Positions 1 through 11,699 of a stretch of 64,000 bases of DNA are shown here, piece by piece. The notes beneath the pieces were generated by a model. It worked only from the letters and a program-made list of their open reading frames with translations. It was not told where the DNA came from and did not search any database. Origin of the DNA: Tetrahymena elliotti 4EA (taxonomy: Eukaryota > Ciliophora > Oligohymenophorea > Hymenostomatida > Tetrahymenidae); NCBI GenBank assembly GCA_000231825.2, contig JH720385.1, positions 62,001-126,000 on the forward strand, written 5' to 3'. The position numbers and the translations under genes are program-made. Position 1 is the first letter of the stretch; each line of letters starts with the position of its first letter.

Positions 1-246
1 TAAGTCTATATAAAACTCGCTAAGTTTTTCATGTCCTACAATCGTAATTGCAGTTTCTGCAAAATTGATGATTGTATCATAAGACAAATTTATAAATGAA
101 TCACGAATATTTTGCTTAATCAGCTTATCTGCCTATTCTATGCACTGAATACTCTTTTCAATAGAGTCTTCCTAGTCTTTTTTATTTCTATAATAGACAG
201 CCTCACTTAGTAAATTATTGATTTCTATTTCTATGCTATGAGACAT
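1..246 (-). CDS. CFAP46-like cilia protein, 5' end (partial)
   Basis: This is the first 82 codons of a minus-strand gene that runs off the left edge. It opens at ATG 244-246 and stays open with TAA and TAG as Gln. The peptide begins MSHSIEIEINNLLSEAVYY and continues with an acidic, helical stretch ending FAETAITIVGHEKLSEFYID. From memory of the family, the spacing of an N-terminal LLSEA, a central Lys/Glu helix and a later AE-A-x-x-x-G-x-x-x-xSE segment resembles the start of CFAP46 (TTC40), a TPR protein of the ciliary central-pair C1d projection. This is an inference from about 80 residues, so the identity is tentative. The coding call is firmer: composition changes sharply to AT-only sequence upstream of the ATG. 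Confidence 0.6.
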
Positions 247-3200
247 CTTATATTAACTATTTATCTATTGATGGTTGGATTCTGCTGTTATAAATTTTTT
301 TAATATAATAATGATCCTTTATTTGTATAATAATAAACAAAGAAACCTTTAATTTGATTATTTTTTTGAAATAATGTGAAGTCCTTCTAGATATCAATCA
401 ATAAAATTCAAAAAATTACAAAAACTTTTTATATTTTTTGATTTTTTAAAGAAGAAAATAAAAAAACCTAATTTAAAATAAATCTATTATAAAAAAATTA
501 TTCATTTTGTTTTATCAATCTCAAAAAACCTTTAAATTCAATAATTAATTATTAAGATTACATTATGATAATAGTTAATTTCCTTCTTTACACAATATTA
601 ACAATATTATGAATTTTGATTTATTTTTTATTGAAAAAACAATCAAATCAAGTACAATTTTTTTAATTTATTTTTTGATCAAATTAGCTGGATAAGTAAT
701 GTTGAATTTAAAATAATTTATTTTTATAAAAAATTTACTCCAGAAATAAAAGCCAATTGAATTTTTCCTAATTAATTTTTTTTAAAGAACAAAAATAAAG
801 AGTAATTGTAAAAAGTACTTTCAAAGACAAATGTTTACAGTTGTTAAGAGTAATTAAGAACCAGCTGATATTTGATTTTTGAAAATTAACACTTCAATAA
901 ACAATCAAATAAGAACTTGTGGTATAAAAGGGAGTTTGGAATAAAATAATCTTTGTATTGATTTTTGGGATCTAATTTGCTTTCAAATTAAATAAGAACG
1001 GAGATTGACATATTACAAACCTAAATATTTGCTCTTTGATTAAAAAAATATATTTTTAAATTTCATAAATAAAAAAGAGTAATTATGATTTAGGAAATCT
1101 AAATAGAAATAAAGAGAGAGATTCATTCATACAAGCAAGCAACTTATGAATTTATTTGGTTGAAATTAAAAATACACCAAGAATTTAATAATGATTAAAA
1201 TTTGATTTAAAAATTATGCAATGTAAATAATAGATATTCAAGATATAACATGATAAATAATAAATTTTTGGTGGGAAATGGAATAATCTTTTATTAAAAT
1301 AAAATCGTCATCATAAAGGTTAAAAAGTTTAAAGCTACTGAAAACAACAAAATAATTTAGAATCTGGTTTCAATTCTCAAATTAAAACAAAGAGTAAACA
1401 ATTTTTCTAGACAAAATCTTACTGATAAAACTAAATTTTTTGTTAAATTGATTTTATAATACAACATATTTGGTAAGTAGCATACTTCAATCTAATTAGT
1501 TTAATTTGAACTATACTATAAGCTGTTCAGAATTTACAAGTTGTTTTTTTTAATTAGTTATTGTTAATGTTTCTTTTAGTGTAAATTAAAATTTTTAATT
1601 TTTAATTCGTTTTACTCCAAATGCTTCCTTTGAGTACATTTATCAGTGTGTTTTTTTTTTGAAAGAATTATTAAATTAAGACTTTTGATGATTGTTTCTA
1701 GTAAATAAAAATTCATTGAATATAAATTATTAAACATTTACATCATTGAAAAATTTTATAGTGGTTTGATGACTACATTTACTATTTATGGTAATATTCA
1801 AAATACAAAAAATAAGAACTTTTGTTTCACCTAATGAAGTAATAAAGAAGAGGAGTAGCTTAAGATATAAAGATACTCCAAGCAAGAATATAGCTAGAAA
1901 TAGATAAATTAAATTACTTACTTAGTTTAGAAACTCTAAATTGTTTTTCAATTTGTATCAGAATTAATAAATAAACATAACATTTTATTGAAGATAGAGC
2001 GAACTTATATTTGCAAGAAACTCATTTCACTCCCTAAAATTAATTATGACTACTATATAAACAGAATAAGATATGAAGTAGTGAAATACCTGTTAATTAA
2101 TCCATAGAGACTTAAAAGATATTTCATTAATGAAAAATTTACAATGAGGGATAATCTCATATGGTACGTAATTGAAATTTGATGTTAAGCAACAATTTGA
2201 ATAGTTAAGTCCTATTAATATTAAAAAAATTTCATAAAATTAAATAGCTATGGCAGAGTTTACTTTTGCTTACAAAATTTTATGTTTCCTAGTGTTTGAT
2301 AGATTTTCTTTGAAGTACTTTTTGATACATTTGTATATTAAAAGTTAGTTAATTATCTCTTAATTAGTAAATTTAATCCCAAAAAGCTTGTATTAATTTA
2401 ATATTAGTAAATTAACTAAATAAGAGAGATTGAATTTCGAAACTATCAAAAAACTGAATTTGATTGATGATAAATAAAATTTTTGGAAAGTGAATTTTTT
2501 TTGATTCTTTAATGAAGAAATATTGAAATTTTTCTTTGAAGAAAATGTAATTTTACTAGTACAGATTGATAAAAATTTCAAGTAAATTAATAAATATTTT
2601 ATGTTATTTGCTAATTTTCTTAATTTTTCCATGGAAATAATAAGGAAAAAGATATCTATCAACCACTGGGAGCATTGTGAAAAAATTAAATTTTTGAGTA
2701 AATAAGTATTTTGAAAAATAAGAAAAATTAGAGGGATATGTTAACATTACAGAAGGTTAAAAAAATAATTATTTTTATTGATATTGTGTTATTTTGTTTG
2801 GTGTTAAACTTTTATTTGTTTAGATTGAATAAATTTCATTTGTTAAATAACTAAATTATTATTGTGCTTATTTTAACGAGGTGCTAGATTTTGTTTGATT
2901 TATTTATCCTTTTCTAAAATTAATCAAATTTAACTAAAATTAATACTTTAAAATTGATGTTTTGTTATTTATTTTAAAGTATCTTTTCAAAAAAGCTTCA
3001 CAAATATGAAATTGAGCAAATCTTTTTTGCATATTACAGATTGATGTTAAAGCTAAATATGTAGAATTTCTTATATTATTAATGACGTGTTAATTGTTGG
3101 ATATTTGTTTGTTTTTCCTTAATTTATACCTCAAAAAATTAAATTAAATTTTGAAATTCTTCAATGCACATCAATTATAAATATCTATTTAAATTAAATA

Positions 3201-6200
3201 TGAATAATATAAACATCAATTACAATTGATTAGAATTAAGATTGAATCTTTTTTTTTTCTTCCACCTATCAAGACATCTACTTGCATGTGCTTAAATTCT
3301 ACATAAAGTTCTAGAAAATGTTAATAAAATAATAGAATCTAAATTTAGTGGTGTTGATACTGATTTCAGCATTCTACCAAATAAAATAGAAATATCAGTA
3401 ATGAGATAAAATTGAGTGTTTGCGTTTAAATTTATCTTTTATTGAATTGTTCTCCTATTTTAAATTATAGCATCGAATTAAATTTATCACTCTATCAGGA
3501 ATAAATAAAAAAGAAAAAATAACTATCAAGTGATTGAATGTCATATATTCATTCATAATGCTTGAAACAAAAGATATATTTTTTTAATTAATTAATTCAT
3601 TAATTTATCAATGATAGATAGAAGAAGAGCCTTTTGAAAAAAGAAAATTAAATAAACAAGATAAAAGATTAAAGTATCAATTATCCTTGTTAAAATCAAT
3701 AGCAAAAGATAAATTTCATTTTTCATAAAAAAATAATTTTATATGAGAAATAAAGGGTCGACTTTGTATGAAAATTTATGTGAGTATTTTTAAAAAACAT
3801 TTCCAAATTCAGATATTTTTGATAGTTTTTTTAAAAGAGCGCAAGCTTAAAGATAAATACTTGAGTAAAAGCTTGAACTTCTTACTCTTCAAGAATTTTA
3901 TTTGATTCTATAAGAAATTTCTTAAAAATAATGGAGTGTAGGCTTAATTTCATTAACAAGCTGAATTTCATACGATTCGCTCAGAAATTTACAAAAATTT
4001 AGATTGTGCTTATTATTAGCTAATTGAAAACGGGTGATTAAATATTTTTTATAGGATATTAAAATATTCAGTCAACCCACCCGCCCTTGGGTAGTGGATG
4101 AGGTGATAATTAATTTTTTTTGAAATAATCAAAAGATACATATTAATTGTTTTAAGAAAACATCTTTTAATCAAATATTTATTTTGGGTGTATCTATTAA
4201 TCTTAAAATACCAAATATTTAATAAAGTTGAAAACCTAAGATATTTTACTAACTTTAATAAAAAGTATTTCTGATTTTTCTCATTTTCAAATATTATATC
4301 AGTAAACGCTTAAATATTAAAAAATCTCTTGACATATTAAAAAATTAGGCCATCTTAGGAGCAGTATGTCAGTGAATCCTGATTTTACAAATTAGTCACC
4401 TAAATTTAATATTTTTATAAAAATTTACATGATTTTGTAGCATTTTTTTGCATTTTCTGCTCTTACATTTTATTGTTAATGAAGTAATTACCTAAAATAT
4501 CTATTTATCTTGAATGAATAAATATGTAATTTGATTAAAGGATTTTTATGTACGTTTTTAGAATTAGAAATAAAAAACATTTACTTTAATTCATAAAGAA
4601 TATTTGAGGCAAGCTTTACAGAAAATCTGTCTTGTTCAAGGACTCTTTAAATGCAAGCAATTTCCTCAGTAAGTATAGTATAAAAAACCTTTAAAGAGAT
4701 TTATTTTATGTAAATATCTATCTTAATAAATAAGATACCTTGAAAAAAATTGATTTCTTCAAAATTATCTCTCAAATATTCATGGAAAAGAATTTAATTT
4801 ATTTAAATAAAATAATAAGATCTTTATTTATTTGTTTCAATTAATGATTTGATTTGATATTTAGCAGACAAATTGGTTACATAATTATAGACTGACTCAT
4901 TTCTAAAAAAAGTCAATAAAAGAAATTTAACACTATGGCACTAATTAAAACAAATACAAAATGTGATAATAAATTTTATACTGGATAAATATTTTTCTTA
5001 ATAAAAAATAATTTTGCCGTAGCATTTTTTGAAACCCCATTTTTTCAAAATTCAAAAAAAACAAACAAATTTTATTTAAAACCTTAAAAATAACAACTCC
5101 TCTTAAAAACAGGGCAGTAAAATGCTGTCTCAGTAAAATTTATATAGATCATATCTTACCATATTCAAACCTGTAATTTTATTTTAGGCAATAAGAGATT
5201 TTTTTAAGATAAATCAGCCCATCTGATCATAGAGTTGAGTAAATTTTATCTTAAAATATTGCTTAATTTTCTCTAAATTTTTTTGCTTACTTGCTTATCA
5301 GGCTAATCCTAATTTTTTCTTTTAATAGTTATCTTAAATTTTAAGGCTTCGAAATTTTCTAAATTATTAGTGAAATTTTTGCTTATTAATCTTAACACTA
5401 GTTTAATAGATATTTTCAATTTTTTTAAATAACCTTTTAAATTCCTAGACTGTAACAAGGATACTATTTTGAATATTTTACTTTTGTTTTTTAAAGTAAC
5501 TTAAGAAGGCTCATTTAAAATATAGTGGATAGATTATTGTTGATGAATAACAACTTTGGATATAATATTTTCCTGATTTTTAAACACTTAAAATAAAATC
5601 TTAAAATATTTAAAAGTGGATTTTTTATTATGATAAATACAAATAAATTTACTACTTTGGAGGTACTAAATGTAAACAAAAATCATAAATGGTGTAACTT
5701 TTATTCTTTGCCAACTTTTGTGCCATGTAGAGTTATTTTCATTTGTCTGAATTTCAAATTTCTTAGACCTTATTATATTCTGGAACAAGAAAGTTTTCAA
5801 AAATAAGTAATCAAATTATTACATTAAAGACTGAGATAAATTACTGAGAAATTCGCATTGGGATTTTCCAAAAGTAAATTCGTATAAGTATAAGAGTGTT
5901 TCGTCATTAGAATCAATAAGCTTTATAAATATAATTTATCAAATATTTAATGAAGCAAAAAAAATGTAAAAGCAAATTAAAAAGAATTGAATTAATTTTT
6001 GGAGGGAGCTTGATAAAATTTGCATTTAACTACTTGTTGACTAATAATCATTATAAAGATTAAATTCTTATAGTTATTTTTTGTTATTTTTTATGATTGA
6101 GTTGGTCAATTATGATGTATTTGTGCAAAAGAAAATAAAAACATGTTATGGATATTATCTAAATTGTAAAATAAGCAAAAATATCAAATAAATTTATCCA

Positions 6201-7194
6201 AATTTTAATAAAATGAGGATGAGTTGAGTTTTTATGGTATTTAAAAGATACCTAAATTATTTACCATAACTATTGTATAAAAAATTTAATTATTGCAATT
6301 AATTAATCATTTGGGTTTAATTATTTATCAATAGCATTGATTTTTCATCATTGTTTTTGTCATTCAATTAATCAATAAATATTTCTTTGATCTTCTTATC
6401 GGGTAAGACTATTTTAAAAATTTTGTATTTACAATCAGAAATTTAGTGTAGATAACTCTTTTTTATGTAAATTGATGCTAATTAATTATGATATCAATGA
6501 TATGCTATGATCAAAATAAGATATCTTCAACATTTATTTAATTCTTAAGGAGTCAAGATTGTTGAAAAAAAAAATAAAGAGCTTTAGAAAAGAAAATAAT
6601 TAGGAAATTTGAAATGGTGAAAATGTTGTGTTTAAAACATGGAATCTTAAAGATACCTTAAAAAGATACAAGAAAATATTGCCAATATATATTTTCAAAA
6701 TAAATTAATTGTGTTGTTATTATCTTATTTTTAGAATTTAATCAATCTATATAATGAATATTTTTTAATTAAATACAAATACAAAAAAAAATAAAAAGAA
6801 AATAAAACAAAACAAACAAAAATATTAATTTCAATTCTTGATACTTGGCCAAAAGAAATACTCGTTATTATAAACATATCATCATTAATTCAATCAAACA
6901 CATTGATACATACATAATTAAAAATAAAAGCAAACTCGAAATAAAAGTAATACACATAAACAGATAACAAATAAACAAAACAAACAAACACTTAATAACT
7001 CACTCTTAAATAAATAAATAATTAATTAATAAACACTCCTAAATTGAATACTACACCAAATAGATCTAAACAATCAATACTTCCTTTTAACATTCATAAT
7101 ACTATCAAGAGCCAATCTCAATCGGCTATTGAAATATTAACCTCTTGCTAAATTTATAGATTTTATAGGATTTATTTTCTGAAATCTTTTTAAA
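247..7194. other. AT-rich intergenic DNA, about 7 kb
   Basis: No convincing gene was seen on either strand. Open frames here (for example 2393-2662 on the minus strand) are Ile/Lys/Phe/Leu-rich, lack coding-like codon position bias, and are expected when only TGA stops translation. Two local GC-richer patches with self-complementarity, at 4031-4125 and 4604-4670, are listed separately. A TATA-like string followed by a G run lies at about 920-936, with no gene behind it. Confidence 0.6.
4031..4125 (+). ncRNA. Possible small structured RNA ending in a T run
   Basis: A short GC-richer island sits in nearly pure AT sequence. An outer stem CGGGTG (4031-4036) pairs with CACCCG (4078-4083). Inside it AATATTTT (4041-4048) pairs exactly with AAAATATT (4061-4068). 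After the stem comes a G-rich tail (about 4086-4106) and then a run of T, as in a Pol III terminator. No family was recognised and no A/B box pair was found. The strand is guessed from the position of the T run. It could be a chance hairpin. Confidence 0.25.
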
Positions 7195-7485
7195 ATGTCT
7201 CTCGTAGTCAAATAGTAAATGTATTCCAGTCAATCACTGGATAGCCTTGAGGCTCCAGAAGAATACATTCCTAATGAACAAAGACTCGCAAGTGACTTAC
7301 AAGAACGCGAGTATGACAGCAATGTACTAAGATGCTTACTTTTAAAGGATAAGGTAAAATTTCATTACTATTTGCTTTAGTCAAAAGGAGTAAATCCCGC
7401 ATAAAAGCTGCTTTCACGCAAGCACCTCCCCATAATTTTTTCGTTAAAAATTTAAAATTTTACAGATGCATTCAATATTTCTTGA
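7195..7485 (+). CDS. Small hypothetical protein (96 aa)
   Basis: ATG 7195-7197 opens a frame that begins MSLVVKQQMYSSQSLDSLEA and ends at TGA 7483-7485. The first 53 codons use a mixed codon set (GCC, CTC, CGC, GAG) unlike the flanking AT runs, which supports coding. The next 27 nt (7354-7380) look like a GT..AG intron and are also an open 3n insert, so splicing would not change the frame. The C-terminal part, with KLLSRKHLP, is less convincing. No domain was recognised. It lies 1.9 kb upstream of the cyclin on the same strand and could conceivably be a remote first exon of that gene, but no splice path to it could be completed. Confidence 0.45.
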
Positions 7486-9381
7486 GCTTTATTTTTTTGT
7501 CTCTTTTTAGCAAACAAAAAGAGGTTCAAATCTTTTTTTTTCTCTTTGATTTATGAATGGGTTTTTCTCTAGAATAATTATCAAATCAAACCTAAGAGAG
7601 ATAAAAAGAATCACACATAATGCGTAATCTATTTTAAGTCAGAAGAGAGTGTTATGTTTTCCCTCTCTTTTTAACACTGAATTTATGCATGGTATTCCAT
7701 CTTTTAATGGTAGACATTCCCATAAAGTTAAAAAAATATGTAAGTCTAAGAAGCAAAAATTATTTTTCAGTGCAATAGACGTTAATTTACGACAAATGTT
7801 GATTTATTTTAAACATTCCTATCAAAATATTTAAAATAATGAACTAAAAAACAACAACCACTATCAAAATTTAGCAAACATCATGTAACGAATATTTACT
7901 CAATTCCAAAGCTCTTACTTAAGCTTTATCTTGGTAATATTTAAAAACTAGAAAAAGGGTTTAAAAAATATCTATCAGTCCTTAAATATACATCTCTTTA
8001 ATCATAATGAGCAGTTTTTAAGCAAATTGATAAAGAAAAAAGAGCAAAATATTCAACGCGCTAATTTTTTAGGTTTTTTCATTATAATTTCAAGAAAAGA
8101 TAGAAAAATAAATAGATAGATAAATAGTTTTGAGAAATCCCAAACAACAAATCGATTTAATTATCAGTCAAAAATGATCAGATTCTATTTTTTAAAGTAG
8201 TTTTAACACACTATTGTATTCCACAAGTTCGCTTGAAATATTAACTTTTATAACTTAATGTGCGATTCTCAGATAATATTATGTCTTTATAATACGGCAA
8301 AAACATATTTAAAAATTTTGACATTGACTAAAAATACTTACAACACACATGCTTCAAAGCTTTCAGTACCCAAAATAAAAAAAAACATTCCTTTTTTTGA
8401 TCGAATATCAAATTAATGATTTTGGCTTATTTTCCCCACTTTTTGTTTTTGCAAAAAAAAAATTAATAAATTTTTAAATTTTCTAAATCTTTCTATTCCC
8501 CCTTTATTTGCTTGTTTGATTGATGGCTCTCTTGGTAATTAAAGATAAACAAATTGATTAAGGATGCAAAGATTTTTAAATTTACATCCTAATGATAAAT
8601 AAATAAATTAATTAAAAGACTGATCAACTCTTTGACTTCTTTTCTTCACTCAATGTGTTAAAAGTTTCAATAATTTGTCATATCTTTTTTAAAAATATAT
8701 ATTCTAAAGACTATGCGGAATTTACAAACTTAATTTTTACTTTCATTTTTTTAAATCATTTCTCAAAGTTGGCAATATTTTATTAACAGAATGAACTTAT
8801 CTTGTCTCTGCCTATATATATAAAGTTAAACAGACAGTCAGAGAGATAATTTCCCTCACTCCCTCTAAATTTTAATTTAAAAACAATATTTCTATTCTTC
8901 AAATTTTCATAATTTTGAATTTCAAATTTTTCTTCATTAAGTAATTCGAAGAAGATTGAATGTTTTTTGTTATTTCCTGCCACCCAATAAAAGAAATGAT
9001 CCCAAAAAAAATTCAAATCAAATCTATTTTTAATCATCCATACATAATAGGAGCAACAAAAAAAGGAACAAGATATGACTAAACAAAGTAAAAAGTAGAA
9101 GAATGACCTCAGAAAAATTCTTTAAGACACAGTAATTGATTAGAAAATTTATTTTGTTGAGAAAGATGCCATTGTTTATTTCGCATCACATACATCACTT
9201 CCCCCCCAAACAAAGAAAATACAAAATCTATTATAAAGCCTAACATGAAGAAAAAGACAAATAGATAAATCGATATTTTTTTCTATCTAATATTGAGTTA
9301 AAACAGACTTGGTTGGCATCGACTCATTAATATTTACAATAAATTCTGACAAAAATAAGATTTTTGATTTTTGTGGTGAAT
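7486..9381. other. Intergenic/uncertain stretch before the cyclin
   Basis: The stretch holds a 183-codon open frame (listed separately at 7685-8236), a 93-codon minus-strand open frame at 8756-9037 that starts with ATG, and a short plus frame from 9075. None has a recognisable domain. A run of seven C near 9202 is the only unusual base string. Frame A of the cyclin problem (9297-9512) begins at its right end. Confidence 0.4.
7685..8236 (+). CDS. Possible hypothetical protein (183 aa), weak
   Basis: With TAA/TAG as Gln an ATG at 7685-7687 opens 183 codons to TGA 8234-8236. The product is basic and Lys/Asn/Phe-rich, begins MHGIPSFNGRHSHKVKK, and has no recognised domain. A frame this long can arise by chance in AT-rich DNA when TGA is the only stop, and codon-position bias is weak after the first 60 residues. 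It may equally be untranslated sequence. Transcript evidence would decide. Confidence 0.25.
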
Positions 9382-10628
9382 ATGATGAAGATAATAGAGA
9401 TTTCTTCAAAATTAATTTTGAAACATTTGATTTACCTTACATTAATTTCTATTTATAAATACTAATATAAATAGTTCTAATAATTCCAAAGACAAGTAAA
9501 ATCCAATTTTGATCCTGAGAATGCAGAAATCATCTGGTCAAATATGCTCACTATTAAGCTTTAAGCTCACAAATTCATGGAAATTGCTGTCTTAAATTTT
9601 GATTAGAATTAAGATTTGTTCAGCTTTTATGCCTAGTGCGCTACCAACATGGCTTATAAAGTAAGATAAATATTTAAAGCTTTCGTAGTCTTAACTTTTT
9701 TAATTAATTTTAGCTTAACATTTACTGCGTAGTAGACTGTCTTGAAGATTACCACAAAAGATAACCATACTTACAGACAAAATATCAAATGAGCGCCTTA
9801 GAATTTGAACACTAAATTAACAGATGTTTGAACTGGAATTTACAATTTACCACTGCTAGCGAATTTATCCATTTCTTCATAGATAATCATTTCTCTGATT
9901 CATACAATTCGATTTTTAGAGAAAGCATTGAAGAAATTTGTGATAGAATTATTCTTGCTTATTTGGGTAAATATTTATTTTTTCTAATAATTTGAATTAA
10001 ATCGAAATATATTTTTTTAAATTAATTAGAATATAAATGGAGCTCTATTTCAATTGCTCTCGGCTGTCTTGCTTACATCTTTTAAGTAGATGAAGAACAA
10101 TTTGATTATCTTTAATACATCATTTAACACTATCAAAAAGAATTCTCCTAACTTGAATATATCATCGACTTAGACTAAGTCCTCTAAGTCAGAGATTATT
10201 TGAACAGTAAGGATTAAGAGGAGGAAGATGAAGAAGAATTAGAAGAGGAAAGACAACTTAAAGAATAATTAACCTTACAAGAAAATAATTTATAATCATG
10301 TGACTCAGATAATGATTTATACTATAAAAGACTTTCTAGCTCAAGCTCTTAAACTTAAAACTATGATTTAGAAGAGTTTCCATCTACAAGCAATGCAGAG
10401 TCTCTTATCCAAACACAACAAATATCATATAATAAAAAAAGATCTTCAACTCAATATGCCTTACAGTAATGCAACAAAAGCTTATATGATGAAGAATCTT
10501 AATAAATGACAACCAAGTCTAGATGCTATAGCTAATAAATTAACTTTAACTAAAACCCTCGTGATAAATTCGATACCAAAAATGGAGAGGAATTAAGAAA
10601 AAAATTTAAATCCTCCTAAGATTGCTGA
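9382..10628 (+). CDS. Cyclin family protein
   Basis: The exons are 9382-9660, 9714-9966 and 10030-10628, with introns of 53 and 63 nt in correct phase (376 aa as modelled). The cyclin fold is clear in exons 1-2. After FDPENAEIIW and several helices comes EFEHQINRCLNWNLQFTTA, the classic LNW-D/N-x-x-F-x-T-x-x-EF segment that starts the later helices of the cyclin box. The tail in exon 3 is acidic (an E/D run at about residues 235-250), then Ser/Gln-rich, as in mitotic or ciliate-specific cyclins. Cyclins bind and activate cyclin-dependent kinases. The start is doubtful: ATG 9382 gives a hydrophobic Ile/Leu-rich leader, while another frame over 9297-9460 looks more like coding DNA (see findings). 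The class of cyclin cannot be fixed from this. Confidence 0.8.
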
Positions 10629-10930
10629 ATAAAGTAAAATACAATGAATGATAGTGTAACACATCGTTATCATTAATGAATGAATAATTGTATTAATCTC
10701 AAACAAAAAATAGATGTAAATCTTGAATTTCGGAGTAATTAACTAAAACAATAATTCTATAGAAGAATAAAAATCAATAATTAAGCAAATAAATATATTC
10801 TGAATAACTTTAATTTAATTGAAAACTAATCAAAATAAATATATAAAATTATAAAATCTAATCGAGCCAATCAAAATATATTCAAGAAACATAATAATTT
10901 CTAACTAACTAATTAATTAACAAACAAATT
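10629..10930. other. Cyclin 3' flank
   Basis: AT-rich sequence after the cyclin stop; nothing recognised. Confidence 0.5.
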
Positions 10931-10934
10931 ACCA

Positions 10935-11690
10935 TTAAACTTGTCAATTTAAGCCTCAGCTGTTTCAGTCTTACCCAATAATGCCTTCTTATTAGAAGTT
11001 CTAGTGTGATACTTACAATGCTGCAAGGTTTTTAAAAAATTTAATTCAAAATAAAATCACTTAGTATAATAGTCGTAGTAGTAATAAAATAATAATAACT
11101 ATTTATCTCTCTGTTTCTCATTACTGGGCAAGTGAATTCAAGCATACATCTAATAAAGAATAAATCTCAATTTATTAACCTATTTCAAATACAATCAGCT
11201 GCATACTGCCACCTGATTAATTATCCTCAATACAAATTATCTAACTCTTTTACAAGATTTATACACATTTCAATCAACATAAAATATAAACAAACAAGTA
11301 AATAAATTTATAATTCGCTATTTCAATCAATTAGCAGTAGATATACATAGATGGATGAATAACCAACAAAATCGTTATTGTAATTTCAGTTCATAACTTA
11401 AGTTATCGTCTGATTCTTGCAATAATTTCTAAAACTCAGCTACTTTGGCTGCTCTCTACAAAATAACAAAATCAAGCGCAAATTTTAATAACAAACAATC
11501 AACATACTAAACAAAAAAAACTAAAAAGATATTTAATTTTTGCGTCTTTCTTATTTTAATAAAGCAATTACTTACTTACTCACTGATACTTATTACTTCA
11601 ATTAAAATAATACTAAAGTCAACCAAAGGGAAGTGCAGATAAGAGTTTGCCTAAAGATCTGAGTAATTAATTGGTCCTTCATTAGTTTAT
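10935..11690 (-). CDS. Possible multi-exon gene, unrecognised
   Basis: On the minus strand several short, GC-richer coding-like blocks are separated by AT-rich stretches with splice-like borders. One block, after an acceptor at about 11459, reads AAKVAEFQKLLQESDDNLSY. Another, after an acceptor at about 11026, reads HTRTSNKKALLGKTETAEA and ends near a GTAATTTG donor at about 10932. Smaller blocks lie at about 11195-11215 and 11115-11150, and a possible first exon with an ATG lies at about 11680. I could not join them in one frame with confidence, so the span is a region rather than a model. A plus-strand frame also stays open here, but that strand is G-poor, which favours coding on the minus strand. 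Function unknown. Confidence 0.3.
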
Positions 11691-11699
11691 AAATTTACT

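Noticed and set aside
2393..2662. 89-codon minus-strand open frame
   Set aside because: Low-complexity Ile/Phe/Ser/Lys product with no codon bias, in featureless AT-rich DNA.
7505..7540. GGTTCAAATC followed by a T run, like a tRNA T-loop and terminator
   Set aside because: No D-arm, anticodon arm or acceptor stem can be built upstream.
8756..9037. 93-codon minus-strand ORF starting with ATG
   Set aside because: Some coding-like codons, but no domain, no splice context, and a length expected by chance with one stop codon. Left undecided.
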